64,000 bases of DNA from CAWGHZ01 sp963775315 (GTDB taxonomy: Bacteria > Pseudomonadota > Alphaproteobacteria > MPNO01 > DASWLB01): positions 868,001-932,000 of the forward strand of contig CAVZIN010000007.1 in the NCBI GenBank assembly GCA_963775315.1, read 5' to 3'. The notes under the pieces are model-generated. The model had not been told where the DNA came from. It worked only from the letters and a program-made list of their open reading frames with translations, and did not search any database. The position numbers were made by a program, and so were the translations under genes. Below, piece after piece: positions 53,643-61,403 of this stretch. How positions within the stretch are numbered: position 1 is the first letter of the stretch; each line of letters opens with the position of its first letter.

Positions 53643-54674
53643 ATGAGAATGCATGGAACGTTGCCGCTCGCCGCGGCATTCGTGAGCGCGCTGGCGCTGG
53701 GAGCGCCGGCGCAGGCGAAGATGGAGAAGACGTCCATCTCGCTGCCCGCAACGACGGTCACCTTCCTTCCGGTCTATGTGGCCCAGGACATGGGGTTCTG
53801 GAAGAAGGTCGGGCTCGACGTCACGCTGCACAACATCCGCGGAATGGGCACGACCAACGCCATGCTGGCGGGCAGTGTGGATTTCGCCGTCCAGTCCGGA
53901 CCCAGCCTGATCCGTGGCAACATCCGCGGCCGCAAGATGCTGGGCATCGCGCTGATGGCGAACGGCATCGCCTTCGAGCTCGACGCCAGCGCGAAGAAGG
54001 CGCAAGGGCTCGACATGAAGGCGCCGCTCAACAAGCGCCTCGAATGGCTCAAGGGCAAGAAGGTGTCGGTGGATTCGCCGAACACGGTGGTCGACGCCGT
54101 GCTGCGCCTGTTCTCGGCCAAGGCCGGGCTCGATACGAAGCGGGACATGACCGAGACCTACATGCAGCCGCCGGAGGCCATCGCCGCCCTCGACAACGGC
54201 TCGCTCGATGCGGCCGTCCTCAACTTCCCCTGGACCGAGACGGCGCAGCGCGAAGGCGCCATCCTGGTGGCGAGCGGGGTGACCGACCTGCCCGAGATGC
54301 TGCCGACCATCGCCACCACCACCACCACGCGGATGGGCTTCTGCAAGTCGCACGCTTCGATTTGTGCGAAGGTCGCGCACGGCTACGTGATGTCGCACAA
54401 GTTCATCCACGAGCACCCGCAGGAGGCGGTGAAGATCGCCCTCAAGGTGATGCCGCAGGCGAACAAGTCGGACATCGAGAAGTCGATGGCCGAGGTGTTG
54501 AAGACCACGCCGCTGGTGCCGCGCTACAATGCGGCCGCGTTCGAGCACGCGCAGCAGATCATGATCACCGGCGGGATGCTGCGTAAGGAAGAGGCGCGGA
54601 AGAGCTTCAAGGCCTTCTTCACCAACAAGTACGTCGACATGTTCGCCAAGCCGAACGCGATGTCGTCGCGCTAG
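53643..54674 (+). CDS. ABC substrate-binding protein, orphan (paralogue of 61404-62408)
   Basis: The 343-residue secreted protein (cleavage near GAPAQAKM) has the NMT1/THI5-like pattern VYVAQDMGFWKKVGLDVTLH then NAMLAGSVDFAVQSGPSLIR. It shares long identical stretches with the protein at 61404 (LHNI.G.G.TNAMLAGSVDFAV; KVSVD.PNT; LEHAQ-like EHAQQIMITGGM), so they come from a duplication. Two Cys (FCKSHASICAK) are also kept. No permease or ATPase is adjacent. The 256-base region before it (53387-53642) holds no gene. Confidence 0.85.
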   Translation: MRMHGTLPLAAAFVSALALGAPAQAKMEKTSISLPATTVTFLPVYVAQDMGFWKKVGLDVTLHNIRGMGTTNAMLAGSVDFAVQSGPSLIRGNIRGRKMLGIALMANGIAFELDASAKKAQGLDMKAPLNKRLEWLKGKKVSVDSPNTVVDAVLRLFSAKAGLDTKRDMTETYMQPPEAIAALDNGSLDAAVLNFPWTETAQREGAILVASGVTDLPEMLPTIATTTTTRMGFCKSHASICAKVAHGYVMSHKFIHEHPQEAVKIALKVMPQANKSDIEKSMAEVLKTTPLVPRYNAAAFEHAQQIMITGGMLRKEEARKSFKAFFTNKYVDMFAKPNAMSSR

Positions 54675-54694
54675 CGCGAACGCTGCACTCAGCG

Positions 54695-54726
54695 AGGGCC
54701 GTTCGCCTGGCCGGGCGAGCGGCCCT
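54695..54726. terminator. Terminator between the converging binding-protein and dehydrogenase genes
   Basis: A strong hairpin of 13 pairs (AGGGCCG then TCGCC, against GGCGA and CGGCCCT with one G-T) is followed by TTTCGCG on the plus strand. It serves the plus-strand gene and possibly both. Confidence 0.7.
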
Positions 54727-54734
54727 TTCGCGTC

Positions 54735-55820
54735 CTACGGCACCACGACAATGTTCACGAACCCGCCATTGTTGGAGGCGACGTCGGCGATGGCGTCGTT
54801 GATGCGCTCCAGCGGGTAGGCGCGCGTCTCGAACACCGAGAGGTCGATGAGACCGGCCGCGAACAGCGACGCCATCCGCTCGCCCTGGGCGACGGTGAAC
54901 CAGTTCGAGCCGCGATAGCCGAGCGCGTTGACCATGAACGCCATCGGGGGAATCGGTAGTTCCTCGCCGAGCGCGCCGATATTGACGGCCATGCCGCCGC
55001 GCCGGAGCCCCATGAGGGCGTCGGCGGTATGGTTGGACGGCGTGCCCCGGGCGAGCCCGTCGATGATGAGATCGGCGCCGATCCCGTCCGTCGCCTGGCG
55101 GATGCGGGGCGCGATCGGGGTGCCGTCGATCGCGACCGGCCGGATGCGGTCGGGCGCGAGGGCGCGGATGCGGGCGAGCCGCTCGGGATTGCGCGCGATC
55201 GGCACGATGCGCGAGAGCCCCAGCGCCAGGCCGAACAGCACCGCGTGCACGCCGAGCGTGCCGGTGCCGCCGACGATGGCGAGCGTGTCGCCGGCCCGGG
55301 CGGCGCCGGTTTCGAGGGCGCCGTAGGCCGTGCCGAGATAACCGAACCGCGCGCCGATCTCGAAGCTCACATCGTCCGGCAGTTTCACCAGGTTGGCGGC
55401 CGGCGCGGTCACGTACTCGCAGAATCCGCCGTGCGGCCAAGCGTTGAGCAGCGCCTCGGCGCCGGGACGGAAGCCGAAATAGCCTTGCAGCGCGCCGATT
55501 TCGCAATAGAGCGGCAGGCCGCGCCGACAATAGTGGCAGGAGCCGCAATAAAGCGCGGGGTTGACGTACACCCGGTCGCCGACCGCGATGCCGTGAACGC
55601 CGTCGCCGACCTCGGCCACCTCGCCGGCGGTGTCGAGCCCGAACACGGCCGGCATGCGCGGCAGGATCCGCCAGGTCTTCGACCCGACGATGTTGCGCAG
55701 GTTGGGAACGACGCCGCATGCGCGCACCCGCACCACCACGTCGCCGGCGCGCGGGGCGGGCCGGGCGATATCGGCGAGGCGGAAGGGCGCACCCGGCTCG
55801 TCGAGCAGGGCGGCGCGCAT
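54735..55820 (-). CDS. Medium-chain zinc-type alcohol dehydrogenase with altered catalytic zinc site
   Basis: The 361-residue MDR enzyme has the structural zinc loop CGSCHYCRRGLPLYC and the NAD-binding GGTGTLGVHAVLFGLALG. Of the catalytic zinc ligands, only Cys in RACGVVPN is obvious; the usual GHE reads GLDTAGEV, so the ligand His is a Leu. Loss of catalytic zinc usually means a quinone-oxidoreductase-like or enoyl-reductase mechanism. ATG 55820 is likely; the longer frame upstream is the VOC gene in another frame. It is 2 bases from the VOC stop, so co-transcribed. Confidence 0.8.
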   Translation of the reverse strand: MRAALLDEPGAPFRLADIARPAPRAGDVVVRVRACGVVPNLRNIVGSKTWRILPRMPAVFGLDTAGEVAEVGDGVHGIAVGDRVYVNPALYCGSCHYCRRGLPLYCEIGALQGYFGFRPGAEALLNAWPHGGFCEYVTAPAANLVKLPDDVSFEIGARFGYLGTAYGALETGAARAGDTLAIVGGTGTLGVHAVLFGLALGLSRIVPIARNPERLARIRALAPDRIRPVAIDGTPIAPRIRQATDGIGADLIIDGLARGTPSNHTADALMGLRRGGMAVNIGALGEELPIPPMAFMVNALGYRGSNWFTVAQGERMASLFAAGLIDLSVFETRAYPLERINDAIADVASNNGGFVNIVVVP

Positions 55821-55822
55821 GG

Positions 55823-56245
55823 TCAGGCCGGCTCGACCTTCTCGAGGGCAGCCATCTCCTCGGCCGTGCGCGGGCGGGCCATGTCGGCGTCGATCCGGCG
55901 CATCGCGCTGGTCATGTCGAAGCGGTTGCCGTCCGGATCCTTCGCAGCGTCCTCGACATAGGGCCGGTCGCGCCCCGGCTGGAAGACGTCGATGCCGCGC
56001 TCGCCGAGCTTGCCGTATATGGCTTCCTTCTCGTCGGCCTCGACGGTGAAGCCGAAATGGTTGATGCCCATCGGCATGTTCTCGGTTCGGCTCCAGAGTA
56101 GCGCGACGTCCATGTAGCCGTCGGTGATCCACACCGCGCCGCGGCCCGTCTTGCCGGTGATCTTCATCCCGAAGACGTCTTTGTAGAACTCGGCGAGCTT
56201 GTCCGGGTCCTTGGTGAAAATCGCGATGTGCTTGATCTTGGCCAT
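55823..56245 (-). CDS. VOC-family protein (glyoxalase fold)
   Basis: The 140-residue protein has MAKIKHIAIFTKDPDKLAEFYKDVFGMK, GINHFGFTVE and DPDGNRFDMTSA, the typical VOC pattern with His, His and a Glu/Asp position. GGGAGGA supports ATG 56245. It shares an operon with the MDR dehydrogenase; the reaction is unknown. Confidence 0.83.
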   Translation of the reverse strand: MAKIKHIAIFTKDPDKLAEFYKDVFGMKITGKTGRGAVWITDGYMDVALLWSRTENMPMGINHFGFTVEADEKEAIYGKLGERGIDVFQPGRDRPYVEDAAKDPDGNRFDMTSAMRRIDADMARPRTAEEMAALEKVEPA

Positions 56246-56341
56246 CTCGTCCTCCCGGCGTGGTGTGGCGAAAGCGTAATCCTCCCGTCGCGCGCGCGTC
56301 AATCGGCGGCTAGAATGGCCCGCTCAATGGGGGGAAATTCA

Positions 56342-56887
56342 ATGGCGAACGAGCTCGCGCCGGTCAGGCGCATCGTCACCGGCAAGGGACCGGACGGCAA
56401 GGCGACGATCCTGGAGGACGGGACCGCGCCGGTCGTGACCACCGTCGCGGCCCGGCCAGGCTACCGCGTCACCAGCTTGTGGGTGACGGATGAGACGCCG
56501 GTGCGGATCGACGCGCCGGACGGCACGCCGTCGCACAAGGGGCTGCTGCCGCCGCGCTCCGGCTCGGTGTTCCGCATGATCGACATTCCACCCGAGCCGA
56601 CCGACGCGGCGGCGCGGGAGGCGATGCAGCGCGCGACGTTCGGCGCGATCTATCAGGACCTCAAGAAGGACTACGCCGCCAACAACCATCCCGGCATGCA
56701 CCAGACCGACACGGTTGACTATGCCATCTGCATGGAGGGCGAGATCTACGCGGTCATGGAGGATTGCGAAACGCTGATGAAGGCGGGCGACGTGCTGATC
56801 CAGCGTGGCACCAACCATGCATGGTCGAACCGCTCGGGCCGGATGTGCCGCATGTGCTTCGTGCTGATCGACGGCACCTGGAGCTGA
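56342..56887 (+). CDS. Cupin-domain protein
   Basis: The 181-residue protein has a C-terminal single cupin (about residues 115-178). Motif 1 is HQTDTVDYAICMEGEIYAVMED and motif 2 is AGDVLIQRGTNHAWSNRS, containing metal ligands His, Glu and His. Such proteins are often small dioxygenases or isomerases. It begins a likely operon with the amidohydrolase 23 bases downstream. Confidence 0.85.
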   Translation: MANELAPVRRIVTGKGPDGKATILEDGTAPVVTTVAARPGYRVTSLWVTDETPVRIDAPDGTPSHKGLLPPRSGSVFRMIDIPPEPTDAAAREAMQRATFGAIYQDLKKDYAANNHPGMHQTDTVDYAICMEGEIYAVMEDCETLMKAGDVLIQRGTNHAWSNRSGRMCRMCFVLIDGTWS

Positions 56888-56910
56888 GAAAGAGCAAAGG
56901 GGAGGGGACG

Positions 56911-58047
56911 ATGTTCTACAATTGTGGGCCGCACGCGCCGCATGCGCCGGCGACCGGCCACGGCCACGAGAAGATCGTGCGCCGTCGCGGCAAGAGCCTG
57001 ACGGTCGACATCCACTGCCACTTCATGTCGCCACGCGCGGTCGAGTTCGTCCGGCCGCACTTCTCGCCGGAGCGCGAATCGGCGCTGCGCTATGCTAACC
57101 CGCTTACGCGCAAGATCCTGATCGCGCAGAACGAACGGGTGGCGGGGCCGATCTCCACCGCCGAGCAGCGGCTGAAGGACATGGACCGGATGGGGATCGA
57201 CATCCAGGCGGTCTCGCCCGGGCCGCAGGCCTACAACTACTGGCTCGATCCCGACCTCGGCCGCCAGGCGAGCCGCATGGTGAACGAGGACCTGGCCGCG
57301 CTGGTCGCAACCCATCCCGACCGGCTGGTCGCCATGGGAACGGTGCCGCTGCAGGACACGCGCCTCGCCGTCGCGGAGATGGAATATTGCGTCAAGAAGC
57401 TCGGCATGCGCGGCATCGAGATCTCGTCCCACGTCAACGGCACGGAGATCTCGGCGAAGCGGCTCGAGAAGTTCTGGGCCAAGGCCGAGGAGCTCGGCAT
57501 CCTGATCTTCCTCCACCCGCTGGGCACGACAAGCGCGGAGCGGCTCGCCGACCACTACTTCAACAACGTGATCGCCAATCCGCTGGAGGCGACCATTGCC
57601 GTCGGCTACCTGGTGTTCGACGGCGTGCTCGACCGGTACCGCAAGCTGAAGATCTGCGTCGCCCACGGCGGCGGATACGTCTCGCACTACCCGGGCCGCA
57701 TGGACCACACCTACCGGGCGCGGGAGGATGGGCGGGTCAACATCAAGCGCCCGCCGTCGGACTACCTGAAGCGGCTCTATTTCGACACGGTGCTGTTCGA
57801 CCACTCTCAGCTCACCCACCTGGTGGAGCGCTGGGGCGCCGACCACCTGATCCTCGGCACCGACTGGCCCTACGACATGGCCGAGACCGACCCGGTCGGG
57901 TTCGTCGAAAGCTGCAAGGGGCTGACTCGCGCCCAGCGCGACGCGATCGAGGGGCTCAACGCGGCGAAGCTGCTGGGGCTCAAGGTTCCGCGCGCGAAGG
58001 CGCCGGCGAAGAAGCCCGCCGCGAGGCGCGCTTCGGCCCGCGCTTAA
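56911..58047 (+). CDS. ACMSD-like amidohydrolase / decarboxylase
   Basis: The 378-residue metal-dependent TIM-barrel protein has VDIHCHF at the first strand, FLHPLG, VAHGGGYVSHYPGRMDH and the final Asp in LILGTDWPYDM. These are the motifs of aminocarboxymuconate-semialdehyde decarboxylase and gamma-resorcylate decarboxylase. It removes or adds carboxyl groups without cofactor. GGAGGGG precedes the ATG. The basic tail (KAPAKKPAARRASARA) is unusual. Confidence 0.84.
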   Translation: MFYNCGPHAPHAPATGHGHEKIVRRRGKSLTVDIHCHFMSPRAVEFVRPHFSPERESALRYANPLTRKILIAQNERVAGPISTAEQRLKDMDRMGIDIQAVSPGPQAYNYWLDPDLGRQASRMVNEDLAALVATHPDRLVAMGTVPLQDTRLAVAEMEYCVKKLGMRGIEISSHVNGTEISAKRLEKFWAKAEELGILIFLHPLGTTSAERLADHYFNNVIANPLEATIAVGYLVFDGVLDRYRKLKICVAHGGGYVSHYPGRMDHTYRAREDGRVNIKRPPSDYLKRLYFDTVLFDHSQLTHLVERWGADHLILGTDWPYDMAETDPVGFVESCKGLTRAQRDAIEGLNAAKLLGLKVPRAKAPAKKPAARRASARA

Positions 58048-58053
58048 ATACGG

Positions 58054-58171
58054 CTGTCATCCCGGCCAAGCCGTGCGCAACGCGGACGGCGCGATCCGGT
58101 ATCTATGATTTGACGCCTCGGACGCGTGAAGTTGGCCCCGGATCGGCGCTGCGCACCGTCCGGGGTGACAG
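58054..58171. repeat. Intergenic inverted repeat between converging genes
   Basis: CTGTCATCCCGG (58054-58065) and CCGGGGTGACAG (58160-58171) are the ends of a 118-bp dyad-like element with further short pairings inside. It fills the whole gap between the amidohydrolase and the selenoprotein candidate. It looks like a dispersed palindromic element rather than a plain terminator. Confidence 0.5.
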
Positions 58172-58801
58172 TCAGGAATTCGGCTCGCGTTTCGCCGCGC
58201 CGGCCTCGACCGCGAGCCGCTCCAGCATCTCGTAGGGCTGGGCGCCGACGACGCCATAGCCGCCGGCGACGAATGTGGGGACGCCGGTGACGCCATATTG
58301 GTGCGACTTGGCCCAGTCGGCGTCGATCGCGGCGCTGAACCGCCGTTCGGCGAGCACGGCGCGCGCCTCGTCCACGTCGAGCCCGGCCTTGCCCGCGATG
58401 TCGACCAGCACGTCCAGGTCACCGATGTTGCGCCCGTCGACGAAGTAGGCGCGGAACAGCGCGTCGTGGATCGCCCAGCCGCCCGGCTGGGTGTCGGCCC
58501 ACTTGCCCAACTCCTGCGCGAGGCGCGAGTTGTAGGTGTGGGTGCGCTTGCCGTAGGGCAGCCCTTCCGCGTCCATGCGCGCCTTCATCTGGCGCCACAT
58601 CGTGTCGGGATCGACATCGCGGCCGCGATAGAGCTCCTCGATCGAGTTGCCCTCGGCTGGCGTCTCGGGGTGCAGCGGGAAGTGCACCAGGACGATTTCG
58701 ACCTCGTACTCGCGCTTCAGCCGTTCAACTCGCACGGAGCTGAGATAGCACCAGGGTCAGACGTAGTCCGAAAAGATCTCGTAGCGGACGGGCTCGGCCA
58801 T
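58172..58801 (-). CDS. DsbA/FrnE-family thioredoxin-fold oxidoreductase, candidate selenoprotein (in-frame UGA at residue 15)
   Basis: Read from ATG 58801 the first 14 codons give MAEPVRYEIFSDYV, the usual beta-strand of HCCA-isomerase/FrnE-like DsbA proteins, which is always followed by CPWCY. Here the next codon (58757-58759) is TGA, then PWCYLSS and a full domain through GVTGVPTFVAGGYGVVGAQPYEML to 58172. If UGA is read as selenocysteine, the protein is 209 residues with a U15-P-W-C18 redox motif. A 7-bp hairpin follows the UGA (58725-58743). A normal caller would start at GTG 58735 and lose the active site. Alternatives are a C-to-A sequence error or a pseudogene. No sel genes are in the window. 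Confidence 0.7.
58725..58743 (-). promoter_or_regulatory. SECIS-like hairpin after the in-frame UGA
   Basis: On the minus strand UCAGCUC and GAGUUGA form 7 pairs (one G-U) around the 5-base loop CGUGC. The loop begins 21 bases after the UGA and has G in its second position followed by U. Bacterial SECIS elements usually have the loop about 16-37 bases after the UGA with G in the first two loop positions, so it fits that consensus. Hairpins of this size also arise by chance. Confidence 0.5.
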
Positions 58802-58919
58802 GCGGCACCTCCAGTCTATGGTCGATACATCGCACCGACGGGACCGGTTATCAAGCCGCGGTTTTCCCGGGGCGGCTTCTGTGCCATCGTGCGCGGAACG
58901 CCGTTGGAGGGGGGAACGC

Positions 58920-60260
58920 ATGGCCGCCGGCAGGATCAACGACACGCACGATCCGGACATCGAGAGCTGGGTGGAGAGCGCGAACGCGCCCGAAACGCCA
59001 TTCCCGATCCAGAACCTGCCGTTCGGCGTGTTCGTGCGGAAGGGCAGGGGCGCGACTCCGACCTGCGGCGTCGCCATTGGGACGGAGATCGTCGACCTTC
59101 CCGCCGCGCTCAAGGCGGGCGTGTTCACCGGCCGCGCGAAGACGGCGGCCGAGGCGATGTGCGGCCCTACGCTCAACCCCTTCCTCGCGCTGGGGCCGGC
59201 GAGCTGGTCGGCCGTGCGCTCGCAGCTCTCCAAGGCGCTCCGCACCGGGCGGGGGGCGACCGGCAAGCTGAAGTCGGGGCGTCGCCGCTGTCTGGTGCGC
59301 CAACGCGACGTGCGCATGGTCCTGCCGGTCGAGGTGCACAATTATTCGGACTTCTTCGTCTCGATGCACCACGTCATCAACGTCGCGAAGGCGGTCGGGC
59401 GGCCCGAGCCTTACGTGCGGCCGGCATGGCGCTACATGCCCGTCGGGTACCACAGCCGGGCCTCGACCGTGGTGGTGTCGGGCACGAAGGTGCGCCGTCC
59501 GCTCGGGCAGTATCCGGAGGGCAACCAGCCGCCCAAGTTCGGCGTCTGCAAGAAGCTCGACTACGAGCTGGAAATGGCCGCGATCATCGGGCCGGGCAGC
59601 AAGATCGGCGAGCGCATCCGCATGAAGGACGCGGAGAGCCACATCTTCGGCCTCGTTCTGCTCAATGACTGGTCGGCGCGCGACATCCAGTTCTGGGAAT
59701 CGATCCTCGGCCCGTTCCTCGGCAAGTCGATGTCGACGACCGTCTCGCCCTGGATCGTGACAATCGAGGCGCTGGAGCCGTTCCGGGCCAAGCTCGACGC
59801 GCGTCCGGCGGGCGACCCCGCGCCGCTGCCCCACCTCGCGCCGGCGCGCGGCGCGCCGCCCGACGGGTTCGACATCACGCTGGAGGCGTTCGTGCAGTCC
59901 GAGAAGATGCGGAAGGCGAAGCAGGCGCCGACGCGCTTCACCCGCTCCAACTACCGGCGCATGTACTGGTCGATCGACCAGATGGTCGCGCACCACACCT
60001 CGAACGGCTGCAACCTGGTACCTGGCGATGTGCTGGGCACCGGCACCATGTCGGGCCCGACGCGCGAGGAGGCGGCCTGCCTCGTCGAGCGCACGCTCTT
60101 CGGGCGCGATCCGGTGCGGCTCGCCTCGGGAGAGATGCGCGGCTTCGTCGAGGACGGCGACGAGGTGATCTTCTCCGGCACCGCGACCGCCAAGGGGTAC
60201 CGGACGATCGGGTTCGGCGAATGCCGGGGCATGGTGACGCCGGCGGAGAAGCTGCGATGA
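58920..60260 (+). CDS. fahA: Fumarylacetoacetase
   Basis: The 446-residue protein has the two-domain fumarylacetoacetase layout: an SH3-like N-terminal domain (about 1-130, PFPIQNLPFGVFV) and the catalytic FAH domain with metal and base residues in VEVHNYSDFFVSMHH, YELEMAAIIG, LNDWSARDIQ and the closing GTGTMSGPT. The enzyme splits fumarylacetoacetate into fumarate and acetoacetate at the end of tyrosine/homogentisate breakdown. The N-terminal 20 residues (AAGRINDTHDPDIESWVESA) are as in known family members. Start ATG 58920 follows GGAGGGGGG. No homogentisate dioxygenase is nearby, so the substrate may differ. It overlaps the next gene by 4 bases. Confidence 0.85.
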   Translation: MAAGRINDTHDPDIESWVESANAPETPFPIQNLPFGVFVRKGRGATPTCGVAIGTEIVDLPAALKAGVFTGRAKTAAEAMCGPTLNPFLALGPASWSAVRSQLSKALRTGRGATGKLKSGRRRCLVRQRDVRMVLPVEVHNYSDFFVSMHHVINVAKAVGRPEPYVRPAWRYMPVGYHSRASTVVVSGTKVRRPLGQYPEGNQPPKFGVCKKLDYELEMAAIIGPGSKIGERIRMKDAESHIFGLVLLNDWSARDIQFWESILGPFLGKSMSTTVSPWIVTIEALEPFRAKLDARPAGDPAPLPHLAPARGAPPDGFDITLEAFVQSEKMRKAKQAPTRFTRSNYRRMYWSIDQMVAHHTSNGCNLVPGDVLGTGTMSGPTREEAACLVERTLFGRDPVRLASGEMRGFVEDGDEVIFSGTATAKGYRTIGFGECRGMVTPAEKLR

Positions 60261-61318
60261 CGACGACAATTCATTTCGTGGGCTCGGTCCCGCTGAAGAC
60301 GGCGGAGGATACGTTCCGGGCGCTGGCGACGCTGGGGTCGCGCGCGCCGCGCCTGCCCGACGGCGAGCCGGGCAATCGACAGAACTGGATCATGAGCCAG
60401 CACGCGGTGTTCGACCGCGCCGGAATGTTCGAGCGCTACGAGGAGGCGCCGGACAGCCGCGCGCCCAACGTGAAGCGCGTGCGCTACCGGCTGCGACCCG
60501 GGGTGCCGGCGCCGACCGCCGCGGAGCTCGGACCGCTCGGATACGCGGCCGGGGCGCGCGAATCCTTCGCCACGTTTTCGCGGATGAAGCATGATGGGGT
60601 GATCGGCCCCGCCACGCGCTTCCAGGTGTCGATCCCGTCGCCCTACGACGTGGTCGGGTTCGGCGTCGACCATGCCGACTACGCCAAGGTGTACCCGGCC
60701 TACGAGCGTGCCGTTCTGGACGAGGTGGCGCAGATTGCGCGGCTGATCCCGCACGAGGAGCTTGCGATCCAGTGGGACATCGCGCACGAGTTCGAGTACC
60801 TGGCGAGCCACGCCTCGCCGCCCTTCGTGCCGATCTCCGAGGACGAGGTGGTGGCACTGCTGGTGCGGCTCGGCCAGGCCGTGCCGGCGGACATCGAGCT
60901 CGGCTATCACTGCTGCTACGGCGACTACAACCACAAACATTTCATCGAGCCGAAGGACACGGGCGACATGGTGTCGGTGATGAACGCGGTCTCGGCGAAG
61001 ATCGGCCGGCCGATCGCGTTCGTCCACATGCCGGTGCCGCGGGATCGCAGCGACGCCGCCTATTTCGCGCCGCTGAAGAAGCTGAAGCTGCAGCCGGGCA
61101 CGCAGCTCTATCTTGGGCTCGTGCACTTCACCGACAAGCTGGCCGGTACGCAAAAGCGCATCGCGGCGGCACGGAAGGCGGTGAAGGGGTTCGGCATCGC
61201 GACCGAGTGCGGGCTCGGCAGGCGGAAACCGGAGTCGATCCCCGAGCTGATCGCCATCCATGCCACGGCGGCCTCGGCGATGGACGGAAACGGATCGGCC
61301 GTGGATCGCGAACGATGA
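60257..61318 (+). CDS. MetE/UROD-superfamily-like protein of unknown function
   Basis: The 353-residue protein resembles the TIM-barrel superfamily of cobalamin-independent methionine synthase and uroporphyrinogen decarboxylase: IHFVGSVPLKTAEDTFRAL, a Zn-ligand-like region YHCCYGDYNHKHF, and near the end GFGIATECGLGRRKP, like the MetE 'ECGLKTR' region. The full MetE motifs are not there and the N-terminal duplicate domain is missing. It overlaps fahA (ATGA), so it probably serves in the same pathway. The assignment is moderately certain and the reaction unknown. Confidence 0.6.
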   Translation: MTTTIHFVGSVPLKTAEDTFRALATLGSRAPRLPDGEPGNRQNWIMSQHAVFDRAGMFERYEEAPDSRAPNVKRVRYRLRPGVPAPTAAELGPLGYAAGARESFATFSRMKHDGVIGPATRFQVSIPSPYDVVGFGVDHADYAKVYPAYERAVLDEVAQIARLIPHEELAIQWDIAHEFEYLASHASPPFVPISEDEVVALLVRLGQAVPADIELGYHCCYGDYNHKHFIEPKDTGDMVSVMNAVSAKIGRPIAFVHMPVPRDRSDAAYFAPLKKLKLQPGTQLYLGLVHFTDKLAGTQKRIAAARKAVKGFGIATECGLGRRKPESIPELIAIHATAASAMDGNGSAVDRER

Positions 61319-61403
61319 TTCCCAATTCCGTGAGGGACGCGCGCCCGGCGTAGGCCCGCCTGTGCGCGCGTGCGATAGTCGCGCCTCCACAGGAGGAGCC
61401 ACC

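Noticed and set aside
58172..58735. A 187-residue protein starting at GTG 58735
   Set aside because: It lacks the first beta strand and the active-site motif of its family, and no ribosome site precedes it. The family N terminus is found in the same frame just before the UGA.
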